Shown one piece after another: positions 43,797 through 52,857 of a stretch of 64,000 bases of DNA (positions within the stretch are counted from its first letter, which is position 1; the number at the start of each line of letters is the position of its first letter). The notes beneath the pieces were generated by a model. It saw only the letters and a program-made list of their open reading frames with translations. It did no database searches and was not told the origin of the DNA. The stretch is from Arthrobacter sp. SO5 (lineage in GTDB: Bacteria; Actinomycetota; Actinomycetes; Actinomycetales; Micrococcaceae): NCBI RefSeq assembly GCF_020532805.1, contig NZ_MQTQ01000041.1, positions 1-64,000 on the forward strand. Reading direction: 5' to 3'. The position numbers were made by a program, and so were the translations under genes.

Positions 43797-45134
43797 ATGC
43801 GCCAGGGCACCCGCTCCATCGCGCAGCGCTCAGACCTCAGGTTTTCCGCGCCGGCTGAGTACGCCCGTACTCTCCGGGCGGCGCACGAGGCCACCATTGC
43901 CGGCACCCCGAATCCGCTCCTGTCGCCGTCGCTCGTCAAATCCTGGCAGCGCTCGTTTGCACTCGGCATCAATCCGGACCAGCACCTGCCCCTGCATCGT
44001 CATGAAGTTTCCGAAGCGCGCTCCCTCAGCACGGGCCATCGACTGGCCGCGGTCATGCCCGCGCTGTCGCAACTGTTGGCCGACGAAACAGCCACCGGAC
44101 GGCATTTGCTGATCGTGACGGATCATCACGGCGAGGTGCTGTGGCGCGTTGGCAGCAGGCAGTCGCTGAAGCTCGCCGACTCCTTGGAGTTCGTGGAGGG
44201 TGCCGATTGGTCCGAATCCGGTGTCGGCACCAACGCCATCAGTGAGGCGCTGATCACCGGCGCCCCGGCACAGCTCTTCTCAGCCGAGCACCTGGTGCGG
44301 ACCCATCACGATTGGGCCTGCAGCGCCGCACCGATTCGCGATCCCTTTACGGGCGAGGTCATTGGTGTCCTGGACGTGTCAGGCCCGTTCGAGTCCGTCA
44401 CGCCGGACAGCCTGCGGCTGGTGCGCTGCGGGGTGCGCCTGGCCGAGGAGTTGCTGAAATCGGCTGCGGTTCTCGACGGCGGCACGGGCAGCCGGCGTCT
44501 ACAGCACGGACGAGATGACCGGGCACTGCGCGACGCCGGCACCGGGTCTCGGCTCATGCTGCGACTGTTGGGGGACGCGCCTACGGCGTCGATCGACGGC
44601 GGCGCGACGCGCCCTCTGACGCTCCGCCGTGCAGAGATTCTGGCGTTGTTGGCCTCGCGCGACCGGGGGTGGAGCGCCGATGAACTGGCTTACGAAATTC
44701 ACGGCGACTTCGGCACCGCTGCCGCGATCCGGACGGAGATGCACCGGATACGGAGCATCCTTGGCAATGTGGTCGAGGCCAACCCCTACCATTTCTCGTC
44801 AACGGTCAGCGTAGTAACGGATGCGTCCGTTGTGGCCGCCCATTTGCGGGAGGGCAGGGTTCCAGAGGCGCTTGCCGCCTATCCTGCGGAGCTCCTAAGC
44901 CGTTCGGGGAACCTGTCCATCGGGCTCCTGCGCGACGAGCTCAATGTTGCCCTCGGGGCGTCCGTGCGCGCCAGCGGTGATGCCCGGTTGATGCTGCAGT
45001 GGTGCACGAGCGATATGGGCTCGACCGACACTGCCACTGCGTCCGCGGCAGCGACGATCCTTGGGCCGCTTGATCCGCGCAGCCGACTGGTGAGTGCACG
45101 GATGGAGCGGGTCGACCGGGAACTGCGGTCCTAG
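43797..45134 (+). CDS. GAF-domain transcriptional activator (AcoR-like N-terminus)
   Basis: A 445-residue regulator. The N-terminal half is like the sensory part of AcoR-type activators: SLVKSWQRSFALGINPD, then a GAF domain (residues about 80-230) with GADWSESGVGTNAISEALIT and CSAAPIRDPFTGEVIGVLDV. The sigma-54 AAA+ domain of true AcoR is absent. Instead the C-terminal part (from LTLRRAEILALLASRDRGWS) looks like a winged helix with a BTAD-like helical tail. ATG 43797 has GGGAGA at ideal distance; ATG 43791 is possible. It is divergent from the monooxygenase-dehydrogenase genes and probably activates them. This GAF-winged helix type is common in actinobacteria near alcohol and ketone catabolism genes. 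Confidence 0.8.
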   Translation: MRQGTRSIAQRSDLRFSAPAEYARTLRAAHEATIAGTPNPLLSPSLVKSWQRSFALGINPDQHLPLHRHEVSEARSLSTGHRLAAVMPALSQLLADETATGRHLLIVTDHHGEVLWRVGSRQSLKLADSLEFVEGADWSESGVGTNAISEALITGAPAQLFSAEHLVRTHHDWACSAAPIRDPFTGEVIGVLDVSGPFESVTPDSLRLVRCGVRLAEELLKSAAVLDGGTGSRRLQHGRDDRALRDAGTGSRLMLRLLGDAPTASIDGGATRPLTLRRAEILALLASRDRGWSADELAYEIHGDFGTAAAIRTEMHRIRSILGNVVEANPYHFSSTVSVVTDASVVAAHLREGRVPEALAAYPAELLSRSGNLSIGLLRDELNVALGASVRASGDARLMLQWCTSDMGSTDTATASAAATILGPLDPRSRLVSARMERVDRELRS

Positions 45135-45148
45135 GGCCTGCGGAGCGC

Positions 45149-46075
45149 CTAGGGAGCAGGCGATGCGACGCCGGGACAGCCTTGGCCTTGGGGATTCCGG
45201 AGGCAATCATCAGCGTAATTCCGGGTGATAGAGCGCCAGACACTGACGGTCTGCGGCGGTGAGCTGAACCGGCCTTGGCCGGGGATGGGCAGCGGTGGGC
45301 CACCGTTGACGGAGTACGTTCCCTGGAAATGGGTGGTCAGCACCACCGAGAAGTCGCCGGTCTGCGGGTAGACGTGGCTGGTTGCCGTCTTTTCGCCCCA
45401 GCGGTCCTGGGGCAACGGGCCGCCGGCCGCCGTCTGGGGCCCGAGGGACGTGCCGTCGCCATAGCTCCACGTATATTGGACCGGCTTGGCGACGACGGCA
45501 ACACTCTGGCCGAGCATGTCGACGGTGAACGCTTGCTCACTGGCTTCGGCATAGAAGTTTGTCTCTGCGCCCTTCAACGTATGGGGACTCGGTTGCATAA
45601 CCGACTGGCCAGCGCTGACAGGAAGCTGCTGGAACTTTTCCTGTATCTGGGCTGCGATCTTGCCCAGGACATCTTCGGGGTTTTCCCGATACACGCAACT
45701 GTCTGGCACGATGCGGCTCCAGTCGTTTGGCCCCGCGACGACAAGTTTCCACCACCATCGAACAGGTCGACCATTCAGACCCGCACGACACTCAGTCGCG
45801 GCTGCTAGGCAGGAAACGTCAAAGTCGTTGTTGTTCACCAGACAGAGATAATCGAACCTGTACTCATAGGGGCTCTCTGGAACAGCGCTCGGCGCGTCCA
45901 CCCAGACCCCCGAGGCGGCGTCATATCGCCACACCCCTACGCCGCCGGAATTCCAAAAAACGTCCGACATATCGGCATGAGCGGCCGAGCTTGTCCACAC
46001 GAAAATCACAAGAGCGGCAGCGAGAATTTTCGAAGCGACATATGTCCTTCGAAATAGGTTCTGATACCGAATCAT
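45149..46075 (-). CDS. secreted PKD-domain protein
   Basis: A 308-residue exported protein. The signal peptide covers residues 1-34 (KILAAALVIFVWTSSAAHA). A middle region contains paired cysteines (YLCLVNN, VSCLAAATEC). The C-terminal domain has PKD-like features: YTWSYGDGTSLGP, then ATSHVYPQTGDFSVVLTTHF and a final disulfide candidate DDCLRNPQGQGC. Its start ATG overlaps the TGA of the DUF6318 lipoprotein gene by four bases. Base composition around the first third is noticeably less GC-rich than in flanking genes. Function in the cell envelope is unknown. Confidence 0.78.
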   Translation of the reverse strand: MIRYQNLFRRTYVASKILAAALVIFVWTSSAAHADMSDVFWNSGGVGVWRYDAASGVWVDAPSAVPESPYEYRFDYLCLVNNNDFDVSCLAAATECRAGLNGRPVRWWWKLVVAGPNDWSRIVPDSCVYRENPEDVLGKIAAQIQEKFQQLPVSAGQSVMQPSPHTLKGAETNFYAEASEQAFTVDMLGQSVAVVAKPVQYTWSYGDGTSLGPQTAAGGPLPQDRWGEKTATSHVYPQTGDFSVVLTTHFQGTYSVNGGPPLPIPGQGRFSSPPQTVSVWRSITRNYADDCLRNPQGQGCPGVASPAP

Positions 46076-46734
46076 GCACCGAGCCGGTCAACGTCCAGCG
46101 CTGTCCAGTGGTCTTCGTCAAATCGGAGTATCAAAATGTCCGCTAGCACCTGTGATGCAGGTACTGACTTTTCGATGCTGCCGTCAGCACGATGGAGAAA
46201 CCCGGATGATTGCTCCAGTTGAGTGGTTACTTGGTAGTTGCCTTCAATTGTCTTTACAAATTGTGTGTAGGCTCCCTTCGGATTGACGAGCCCTCCTGCA
46301 ATCCAGCGATTGTCCGCATTCCATTCAAGAATCCCTGGGCGAACTTTCGCGCACATTCTGCACGAGGCGCTCGTGACTTCATCCATGGGTCCGAAGTCTC
46401 CGGTTTGATATGCGTAGTTGAGAAGCGTGTACCAGTGCTTTGTGAATGCTATGGCACCTTCCTTCGTCTCCGCCTTGGCTGCTTCCGGCAACTCGGGCAC
46501 GGGGACGTTCTGGGCTTTGCCGGAGGCGTCCGCCGGTTTATACGCGGCAGTGGGGGTGGGGCTGGCGCTCGGACTCGCCGACGGCGACGCCGATGCGCTC
46601 GGAGGCGCGGGCGCTGCGGTTGCTCCGGGCGTTGTTCCGCCGCCGCTGCAGCCAGCAACCATCACCAGGGACAATCCAAGCAACGCTGCGGCGCAGGAAC
46701 GCCGGCGGCCGGAGATCGAAGTGCGAGATGTCAT
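46072..46734 (-). CDS. DUF6318-family lipoprotein
   Basis: A 220-residue lipoprotein with lipobox VMVAGC (Cys at about residue 29), a Ser/Pro/Ala-rich spacer (35-75) and a conserved domain starting EGAIAFTKHWYTLLNYAYQT with MDEVTSASCRMCAKVRP; the CRMC pair is a hallmark of DUF6318. GGGGGAG lies upstream of ATG 46734. It is translationally coupled to the PKD-domain protein (ATGA overlap at 46072-46075), so the two probably act together at the cell surface. No activity is known for this family. Confidence 0.83.
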   Translation of the reverse strand: MTSRTSISGRRRSCAAALLGLSLVMVAGCSGGGTTPGATAAPAPPSASASPSASPSASPTPTAAYKPADASGKAQNVPVPELPEAAKAETKEGAIAFTKHWYTLLNYAYQTGDFGPMDEVTSASCRMCAKVRPGILEWNADNRWIAGGLVNPKGAYTQFVKTIEGNYQVTTQLEQSSGFLHRADGSIEKSVPASQVLADILILRFDEDHWTALDVDRLGA

Positions 46735-46970
46735 GGTCAGCTACTCCCCCGATAGAAAATCAAGACGCCTGAATCCAAACACTGGCTTAAGAGTAACTGA
46801 CGTCACATTTTGGTCGTCAAAGTTATCCACAGCTCCCACCCGAGGGGAGTCGCACCGCACACGCGCCACCAGCAGCGGTCCAGCCGGGGGTGCCGTGCCC
46901 GCCACAGGGACGAACCCACTGCGCTCACCTCGGACGCCAGTATTCCCTTAAGGCCCTAGCCTTTTTCTAA

Positions 46971-47426
46971 ATGGGACAGAACAATGTAGCCATGATGTTC
47001 GAACATGCAGACGGAAACCCCATCCTCAGCCTCACTGACGAGCAGAACTGGAAGTTGATCGAGGGCACTAAGCACGGCAGGCTGGTGGTCACCGTGGCCG
47101 GAGAGCCCGACATTTTCCCAGTGAACTACGCGGTGGGTGGCAGGAAGCTGTACCTCCGCACGGCTCCCGGCAACAAGCTGGCCGAAGTGACCATCAATTC
47201 CAAGGTGCTTTTCGAAACGGACGGGATCCTGTCCGACGAGGCCTGGTCCGTGGTCCTTCACGGTACCGCCCGCGTGCTGGAGACGTCCGCGGAGATCGCC
47301 GTCGCGGAGGCCTTGGGTCTCAAACCCTGGGTGCCCACGGTGAAGGACTATTACGTTGAGATCGAGCCAACGAAGTTGACGGGCCGGCACTTCCAGTTTG
47401 GCGAGCACCCCGAGCGGGAGCTCTAG
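46971..47426 (+). CDS. pyridoxamine 5'-phosphate oxidase-like flavin-binding protein
   Basis: A 151-residue split-barrel protein. Motifs include ILSLTDEQNWKLIEGTKHGR, LVVTVAGEPDIFPVNYAVGG and KVLFETDGIL followed by WSVVLHGTARVLE, matching the PNPOx-like/Nitroreductase-associated PF12900 group that binds FMN or F420. Starts at 46971 and 46992 (MMFEHADG) are both possible. It is divergent from the DUF6318 gene across 236 bp in which I see no clear element. Redox substrate is unknown. Confidence 0.85.
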   Translation: MGQNNVAMMFEHADGNPILSLTDEQNWKLIEGTKHGRLVVTVAGEPDIFPVNYAVGGRKLYLRTAPGNKLAEVTINSKVLFETDGILSDEAWSVVLHGTARVLETSAEIAVAEALGLKPWVPTVKDYYVEIEPTKLTGRHFQFGEHPEREL

Positions 47427-47471
47427 CCGAGCGGGAGATCTAGCCACCGCCGGCCCGCCTAGACTTAAACC

Positions 47472-47921
47472 ATGGCGGACAAGCTGACACCGGAGCGGCG
47501 CAGCTGGAACATGTCCCGCATCCGGGGAAAGAACACCAAGCCCGAGCTGCTGGTTCGGCGTCTGTTGCACGCCAAGGGCTACCGCTACCGGCTCCACGGC
47601 ACGGCGCACGGCGGACCGCTCCCGGGTAAACCGGACCTGGTGTTCGCGGGCCGCCACAAAGTCATCTTCGTCAACGGGTGTTTCTGGCACCTCCACGATT
47701 GTCGGGTGGGTCAGCATGCCCCCAAATCCAACGCCGAGTTCTGGGAAACCAAGCGCACCCGCACCCGAAACCGCGACGACGACCAGCGCCATCAGCTGGA
47801 AAACGCCGGCTGGGAGGTCCTCACTGTCTGGGAATGCGAGCTCAAGGAGCCATCGTCACTGGAACAGCAGTTGGACGCATTTCTTCGGGCCCCGGCGCCC
47901 GGGCCCGGCACGGAACCCTAG
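47472..47921 (+). CDS. vsr: Vsr-type (very short patch repair) DNA mismatch endonuclease
   Basis: A 149-residue endonuclease. Vsr nicks next to T:G mismatches caused by 5-methylcytosine deamination. Diagnostic elements: MSRIRGKNTKPELLVRRLLH, GKPDLVFAGRHKVIFVNGCF with the catalytic Asp, WHLHDCRV and FWETKRTRTRNRDD, and the late GWEVLTVWECEL. ATG 47472 is well placed. No cytosine methyltransferase is present in this window, although a methylation-dependent McrBC system lies 0.5 kb downstream. Partner methylase may be elsewhere. Confidence 0.92.
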   Translation: MADKLTPERRSWNMSRIRGKNTKPELLVRRLLHAKGYRYRLHGTAHGGPLPGKPDLVFAGRHKVIFVNGCFWHLHDCRVGQHAPKSNAEFWETKRTRTRNRDDDQRHQLENAGWEVLTVWECELKEPSSLEQQLDAFLRAPAPGPGTEP

Positions 47922-48095
47922 CGCCCCGGCACGCATAAGCGACGGTGACCCGCGATTCACTGAAAGAGACATGAAAATCTGTTGTATCGCTCAACGAGTC
48001 AGACCAGGCTGTCTGAGCTAAATTTACCTCCGGGGAATTGGACCGAATCCGGTTCCGATTTATGCGTCCTACCTAACCTCCCGGGAGAGCACCAG

Positions 48096-48392
48096 ATGCC
48101 TTACTTGCTGATGTCGAATGAGTCGCTGAAAGGCACAACTTGGCCGGCCAAGTCACACTCCAATTCCCGAATACAGGAACATCAACCATTCCCCGGGGTC
48201 GATCCTGATCTCGAACCCCTGCGTCGGCAGGTAGCCGATATAATCGACGCGGTTCTCGCCGACACCAAGCCCGAGGAAGCGGAGGTGCGCGAAAAAATTC
48301 GCTGGCATATCGCGGCCAACCCGGGCCGGCCGGAGAAGGCCCTCCTGAGCCACCTACTGTCCGTGTCGGTCCCGCAGGATGCCGCAGGGTAG
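48096..48392 (+). CDS. hypothetical small protein
   Basis: A 98-residue frame between vsr and mcrC. The C-terminal half (DLEPLRRQVADIIDAVLADT followed by EEAEVREKIRWHIAANPG) is predicted amphipathic helix and looks like real protein. ATG 48096 follows GGGAGA at nine bases; ATG 48111 is an alternative. The upstream 170 bp and the first third of the gene are less GC-rich than the surroundings. No recognised family. Confidence 0.45.
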   Translation: MPYLLMSNESLKGTTWPAKSHSNSRIQEHQPFPGVDPDLEPLRRQVADIIDAVLADTKPEEAEVREKIRWHIAANPGRPEKALLSHLLSVSVPQDAAG

Positions 48393-48441
48393 CTGCCAGG
48401 CTCCGCCCGCCGCCGTCAGCCGCCGCCGTCAGTAGAAGCCC

Positions 48442-49683
48442 TCAGCGGCTGATCGTCGCCTGACGCACCACTTCGCCCCAGGACTGCTGCGCGAGATCCG
48501 CGACTGAGGCCAGGATCTCGGCCGGGGGCAGGGACAAGTCCAGCGGGAACTCCACCACATCAATATCGGTATTGAGGATCCGGCGCAGTTTGATTTCTCC
48601 GGCGCCCGGATAAATCAGCCACGCCGTCGGGACCCGAAGCGAGGTGCAGTAGGCCAGCATCCGGTAGTGGTCCGCCGAAAGTGACGCCCCGACGTCGGCC
48701 GCGGCCTGGTACTTGGCGTCGTAGACCATCACCGGCCGGCCACCGAGCAGGTGGACGGCGCCGGGCTGCACCACGATCCGATCCGTGTCGCGGACAGCCT
48801 CGTTCAGCAGGGCGTTGTACCGGAGCCGCATCTCCCCCGGATAGGCCGCCATGGCCTCCCGCAGTGCCGTCCCGACAAAGTCCTCGAACACCGTGGACAT
48901 GTCCACCACAAACGACGCCGACTGTTGCTTGCCGTCGCCGGCCTCCGCCGAGGCGTTGCGCAGGATCACCTCGGCAAGCCTCAGCGCCTCGTGGTACCGC
49001 GCGTTCATCCGGCTGGCGCGCCACACCGGCAGGGGTGCGCCGGACTGCAGGCGGGTGACAGCGGCGAGCTTGCCGTTGAGCCGGCGCAGGCGGCTCAGCA
49101 CTTCGGGGCGCACACCGGGCACCCGGGACATCCGTTCAAGCGCGGCGCGCAGGATGCGGTTCTCCGCGATGTCCTCGGTGAACTCGTCGTAGGACACCTC
49201 CAGCGGCACGAGCATTCCGGGCCGGCGGGAGATCTGGTCCGAGATGCGGATCCTGCCCTTGACCGTCCTGAGCGATTCCTCCACGTTCAGGTAGCCCTGC
49301 AGCACGCCGCGGCTGAGCGCGCGTTCTGCGAGCTGCGCCAGGGACGCGGCCAGTGCACTCCACAGCTCCGGTTCCTCAGACGCCGCGACGGAATCGTCAC
49401 GGAAGCCCTGGTTTCCTGCGTAGCCGAGCAGGAACAGGAGCCTGCCCAGGCCCAGCCGCTCCTTCGGCCGCACCTCGAGCTGCACCGTGGGGGTGCGCAC
49501 GGAGCCGACTTTTCCGACCGGCTCAATCCGGTACAGGCCCATGCCCATGGGTGACACCTTGGCCAGGCCGCTGCCGTTGATGTAGGCAGCGCTGCCCGGA
49601 TCGATCCGGTCCACGATGCCGCAGGAGAGCTCATCAAGGACGATCCGGCGGAGCGGCGAGGCGGCCAGGCTAGACGCGCGCAA
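48442..49683 (-). CDS. mcrC: McrC-like subunit of a 5-methylcytosine-specific restriction system
   Basis: A 413-residue nuclease subunit. The N-terminal region (PTVQLEVRPKERLGLGRLLF and LLGYAG) and central VKGRIRISDQISRRPGMLVP match McrC. The PD-(D/E)xK nuclease core is visible: DTDRIVVQPGAVHLLGGRPV followed by VYDAKYQ. The TTG start at 49683 overlaps the McrB gene end by 14 bp, typical for mcrBC operons. McrB and McrC assemble on methylated DNA and cut it using NTP-driven translocation, defending against modified phage or foreign DNA. Confidence 0.88.
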   Translation of the reverse strand: MRASSLAASPLRRIVLDELSCGIVDRIDPGSAAYINGSGLAKVSPMGMGLYRIEPVGKVGSVRTPTVQLEVRPKERLGLGRLLFLLGYAGNQGFRDDSVAASEEPELWSALAASLAQLAERALSRGVLQGYLNVEESLRTVKGRIRISDQISRRPGMLVPLEVSYDEFTEDIAENRILRAALERMSRVPGVRPEVLSRLRRLNGKLAAVTRLQSGAPLPVWRASRMNARYHEALRLAEVILRNASAEAGDGKQQSASFVVDMSTVFEDFVGTALREAMAAYPGEMRLRYNALLNEAVRDTDRIVVQPGAVHLLGGRPVMVYDAKYQAAADVGASLSADHYRMLAYCTSLRVPTAWLIYPGAGEIKLRRILNTDIDVVEFPLDLSLPPAEILASVADLAQQSWGEVVRQATISR

Positions 49684-51901
49684 GGCGTCCGAGCAGTTGG
49701 TCCAGCCCGAACCGCTCCTCCAGCTGTGCCCGGTTGAGCTGGCCGTGGTAGTGCTCCTCGAGCAGCGGCATCAGCTCGAACTTCCAGATCCGACGCAGGC
49801 CCTTGGGCGTCTGCGCGGATGGCTTCATGAAGTAGGACGGCCCGATCATGAGGTCCCGGTCCCACTCGTCGATCGCGTCGTTGAGGGCGTCCATCAGCAC
49901 GGCCGGCGTCGTATCCAGGTCCCTGGCCTGTAGGAAGCGCAGCAGGGTTCCCTTCACGGGCTCGGTCTTCGGGTGCAGCTCGATGAAGGAGAAACGGCGC
50001 CGGATGGCTGCGTCCATCATGGCGATGGACCGGTCCGCGGTGTTCATGGTGCCGATGATGTACAGGTTGTCCGGCAGCGTGAACGGCTCGTTGGGGCTGT
50101 ACTGCAGGTAGATCCGGTCGTCGCGGTATTCCAGCAGGAAGTACAACTCGCCAAACACCTTGGCGAGGTTGGCCCGGTTCATCTCATCGATGATCAGGAA
50201 GTACGGTTTGCTCTCGTTGCCGGGTTTGGCGGCCTCTTCGGCGATCCGGCGCAGCGGCCCGGCGACCAGCTTGAAGGACACCTGGCCCTCGTCGGTCTTG
50301 TCCGGCCTGAAGCCCTCAAAGAAGTCCTCATAGGCGTACGAGGGGTGGAACTGCACCAACTTGACCCGCTCGTCGGCAGCGTCGCCGGCCAGCTGGGCGG
50401 CCAGTTGCTTGGCGAGAAAGGTCTTGCCGGTGCCGGGCGGGCCGTAGAGCACCAGCTGCCGGTTTTCTTCGAGCAGTTCCGCGATTTCCTGCAGCGGCTC
50501 CAGGTCCATGTGCATGGATTCAGCGAAGTCCTCCGTCAGCGGGCGGAAACCTTCACACGCGGGTTCGACGACGGCGTCCGGCGTAGGGCCGTCGCCAGGC
50601 TCCGCCTCCGCTTCGGCCGGCAGGAGCGCCTCGAGGGCCTGGATGACGCGGGTGATGTCAACGATGATGCCGGAGGTGGCCAGCTGCCGCTGCACGTGCC
50701 GGGGCAGCTCGGCGATGTCATGGGTTTCGTCGAACCAGCGGACCTTGCGGTGCAGCCGGCGATTGTCCTCGTGGTGCTCCGGCTCGCCGAGGACCACGCC
50801 CACGCGGACGGTTCCGGAGCTCTGGTACAGGGTCAGGTCCCCTGGCTTCATTACGGTCAGAAACGCGAACACGGCGGTCTTGGTGTCCTCGCGCTCCACA
50901 TAGCCGAGGTGCTTGTAGTCCTCGTCCACGGCATGCTGGACCAGCCCGGCGGTGACGCCCGGGTCCAGCAGGCGGAGGTGCTCGACGTCGAGTGTCAGCG
51001 TCTCCTCGCCTTGCCAGGCGTTCAGCAGTTCGGTGTTGTCGTGGTGGGTGCGCAGCAGCCAGGCCCGGCGGCCGGGGTCGCCCACCTTCCGCCACTGGCT
51101 CACCAGCTGGCGGGAGTACCAGTCGATGCGCTGGCCTGCCTGTTCGTCGAGGTGCAGGCGGATGCGTTGGATGTCCGCGGAAATCTCCTCGTCGCTGTCG
51201 CCCTTCGCGCCTCCCACGAGCGAGGCAAAAGCGTCCCGGATCTCCTGGCGTTCAACGTCGGCCACGACGGGTTCGAAGTAGCTGGGCCAGACCAGGAATT
51301 CGATGCTGCGCCGGATGGCCGGCTGATCATCCGGTGTGCCGGCCACGAGCTGGTGGAACGCCAGCGGGTCCTTGACGGCAGCCGCGACGACGCCGGCGGG
51401 ACGCTGGGCAACGTGCTGCACGAAGCGGCACAGCCATTTGAGCTGGTCCCAGATGGTCCAGTTGAATTCCGCTGTCCGGTCCCGGATCACGCCGTGGTCC
51501 GTCATCCCCGCGTAGAGCTCACTGGGGAGTTCCAGTGGCGGCTCCAGCCAGGACGCGGCCTCCGCCACCCGGGCGCGCTTGACCTTGAGTGATTTCACTT
51601 CATGCGCCAGCGGCAGGGACTGCAGGAAGAGCAGTTCGACGGCCAACTGCTTGGCACCGCGGGTTGCGCCGTCAAGGTTCTGCCGCAGGTTGGTCATCAT
51701 GGGCGCCTTGGAGTCCGGCACCCCGCGCTCCAGGCGCACCAGCAGCTCCGCTGCGGCCTGCACCGACCATGTTTTGGTGCGCCCGTCCAGGGCCGAGGGT
51801 TTCCCCAGCAGCCCGGGACCCAAAACAAACCACGCCGCGTCTTCGATCTCCCTGGAGATGCCGAGGGCGCGGTGCATGGCAGGTTTTTTGGCTGGGGTCA
51901 T
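49670..51901 (-). CDS. mcrB: McrB-like AAA+ ATPase/GTPase
   Basis: A 743-residue motor subunit. The C-terminal AAA+ domain (about 460-720) has Walker A LVLYGPPGTGKTFLAKQLAA, the FHPSYAYEDFFEGFRP motif typical of McrB, Walker B YFLIIDEMNRANLAKVFGEL, and sensor region GTMNTADRSIAMMDAAIRRR. The long N-terminal part (1-440) is not the short DUF3578 domain of E. coli McrB and probably carries a different DNA-recognition module, so the recognised modification may not be plain methylcytosine. ATG 51901. It is the first gene of the mcrBC pair. Confidence 0.88.
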   Translation of the reverse strand: MTPAKKPAMHRALGISREIEDAAWFVLGPGLLGKPSALDGRTKTWSVQAAAELLVRLERGVPDSKAPMMTNLRQNLDGATRGAKQLAVELLFLQSLPLAHEVKSLKVKRARVAEAASWLEPPLELPSELYAGMTDHGVIRDRTAEFNWTIWDQLKWLCRFVQHVAQRPAGVVAAAVKDPLAFHQLVAGTPDDQPAIRRSIEFLVWPSYFEPVVADVERQEIRDAFASLVGGAKGDSDEEISADIQRIRLHLDEQAGQRIDWYSRQLVSQWRKVGDPGRRAWLLRTHHDNTELLNAWQGEETLTLDVEHLRLLDPGVTAGLVQHAVDEDYKHLGYVEREDTKTAVFAFLTVMKPGDLTLYQSSGTVRVGVVLGEPEHHEDNRRLHRKVRWFDETHDIAELPRHVQRQLATSGIIVDITRVIQALEALLPAEAEAEPGDGPTPDAVVEPACEGFRPLTEDFAESMHMDLEPLQEIAELLEENRQLVLYGPPGTGKTFLAKQLAAQLAGDAADERVKLVQFHPSYAYEDFFEGFRPDKTDEGQVSFKLVAGPLRRIAEEAAKPGNESKPYFLIIDEMNRANLAKVFGELYFLLEYRDDRIYLQYSPNEPFTLPDNLYIIGTMNTADRSIAMMDAAIRRRFSFIELHPKTEPVKGTLLRFLQARDLDTTPAVLMDALNDAIDEWDRDLMIGPSYFMKPSAQTPKGLRRIWKFELMPLLEEHYHGQLNRAQLEERFGLDQLLGRLARV

Positions 51902-51981
51902 ACGTTCAATTTACAGGCTAAAGCCGATCGACCGCATCGCGGGCAGCCCCAAGGTTACTGAACGGTAGATAGTGCTCCCGG

Positions 51982-52248
51982 CTACTTGGCGGCACGCGTG
52001 CGCTTGATGCCGAAGGTGAAGTAGCTGCCGGGGCCGACGAAGTTGACCAGGGTGGCCATCCGCCACAGGGCCTTGCTGCCACGGATCTGCTCTGCCGGGC
52101 GGCGCGAAATGTCCTTCTGGGCCGCGATCAGGAGCGAGAGCTGGACGACGGCCGCGGTGATGGTTCCGACCTTCCCTATGGGCGAGAGTTCCTTCCAGGT
52201 CTTCTGCTGGGCCCTCTTCTGGGCCCTCTTCTTGCTCTTGTTCACCAT
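51982..52248 (-). CDS. small two-helix membrane protein (PLDc_N-like)
   Basis: An 88-residue protein with a very basic N-terminus (NKSKKRAQKRAQQKTWKEL) and two hydrophobic helices. The segment DISRRPAEQIRGSKALWRMA followed by FVGPGSYFTFGIKR matches the phospholipase D N-terminal (PLDc_N) membrane motif, RRPAEQVRGPK...GPIAYLLFG in other actinobacteria. ATG 52248 with a purine-rich upstream. Stand-alone PLDc_N proteins have no known function. Confidence 0.75.
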   Translation of the reverse strand: MVNKSKKRAQKRAQQKTWKELSPIGKVGTITAAVVQLSLLIAAQKDISRRPAEQIRGSKALWRMATLVNFVGPGSYFTFGIKRTRAAK

Positions 52249-52377
52249 GATCTGTGCTCCTATATATTCCAGGTTGTCTTCCAGGCCGGCCAGTTCCGGA
52301 GGGATGCTCTGGGAGGTCGCTCCAGCGGTAGTTCATCCTAAGGTTCCATCCGAACCCCGGGGTAGGGTCCATCGGAC

Positions 52378-52857
52378 CTATTGGGCGGCCATAAATGGCG
52401 AGAGCTTTTCTTTCTGCTCCGGGGTCAGCCGCAGCACCCGTCCGGTGGCCTCATCCACAAAGGCGAGGTGGCTCGTGGCCCGGACGCAGTCTTCCCTGGT
52501 AGCGGGATCCTGCACCAGGTAGTGGATGTCGAAGCTCGCGCCCTTCACAGCCCCGATCCACAGCTGCACGACGGCGGGAACGTTGCGGTACTCGAGGGTC
52601 TTGACGTAGCGGATCTTGTGCTCCACGACGAGGGCCAGCGTTCCTTCCGGCACCTCGTTGAAGAGCGGCACGGAGGGCTCGATCCCCGGCAGCCCGGAGC
52701 CGCGGGGCGGCCCAAAGGCCGCGATGCGGGCTTCCTCCAGGATCCGAACAATCTGGACATTGTTGATGTGGCCGTAGGCGTCCATGTCGCCCCAGCGCAT
52801 CGGCACCTGCACCTCGATGCGGCGGGCCTCGGGAACGGACCCGGCCGCCGCGTTCAG
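52378..52857 (-). CDS. acyl-CoA thioesterase (hotdog fold)
   Basis: A roughly 159-residue thioesterase. The hotdog motif VPMRWGDMDAYGHINNVQIV with catalytic Asp in GDMDAYGH is unmistakable, and SFDIHYLVQD is a typical later strand. The start is unclear: homologous N-terminal residues (NAAAGSVPEARRIEVQ) precede the motif, yet the only codon that could initiate there is CTG at 52857, overlapping the TGA of the ABC gene; GTG at 52812 is a shorter alternative. Either way it is coupled to the ABC exporter genes. It likely hydrolyses acyl-CoA of unknown chain length. Confidence 0.82.
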   Translation of the reverse strand: MNAAAGSVPEARRIEVQVPMRWGDMDAYGHINNVQIVRILEEARIAAFGPPRGSGLPGIEPSVPLFNEVPEGTLALVVEHKIRYVKTLEYRNVPAVVQLWIGAVKGASFDIHYLVQDPATREDCVRATSHLAFVDEATGRVLRLTPEQKEKLSPFMAAQ

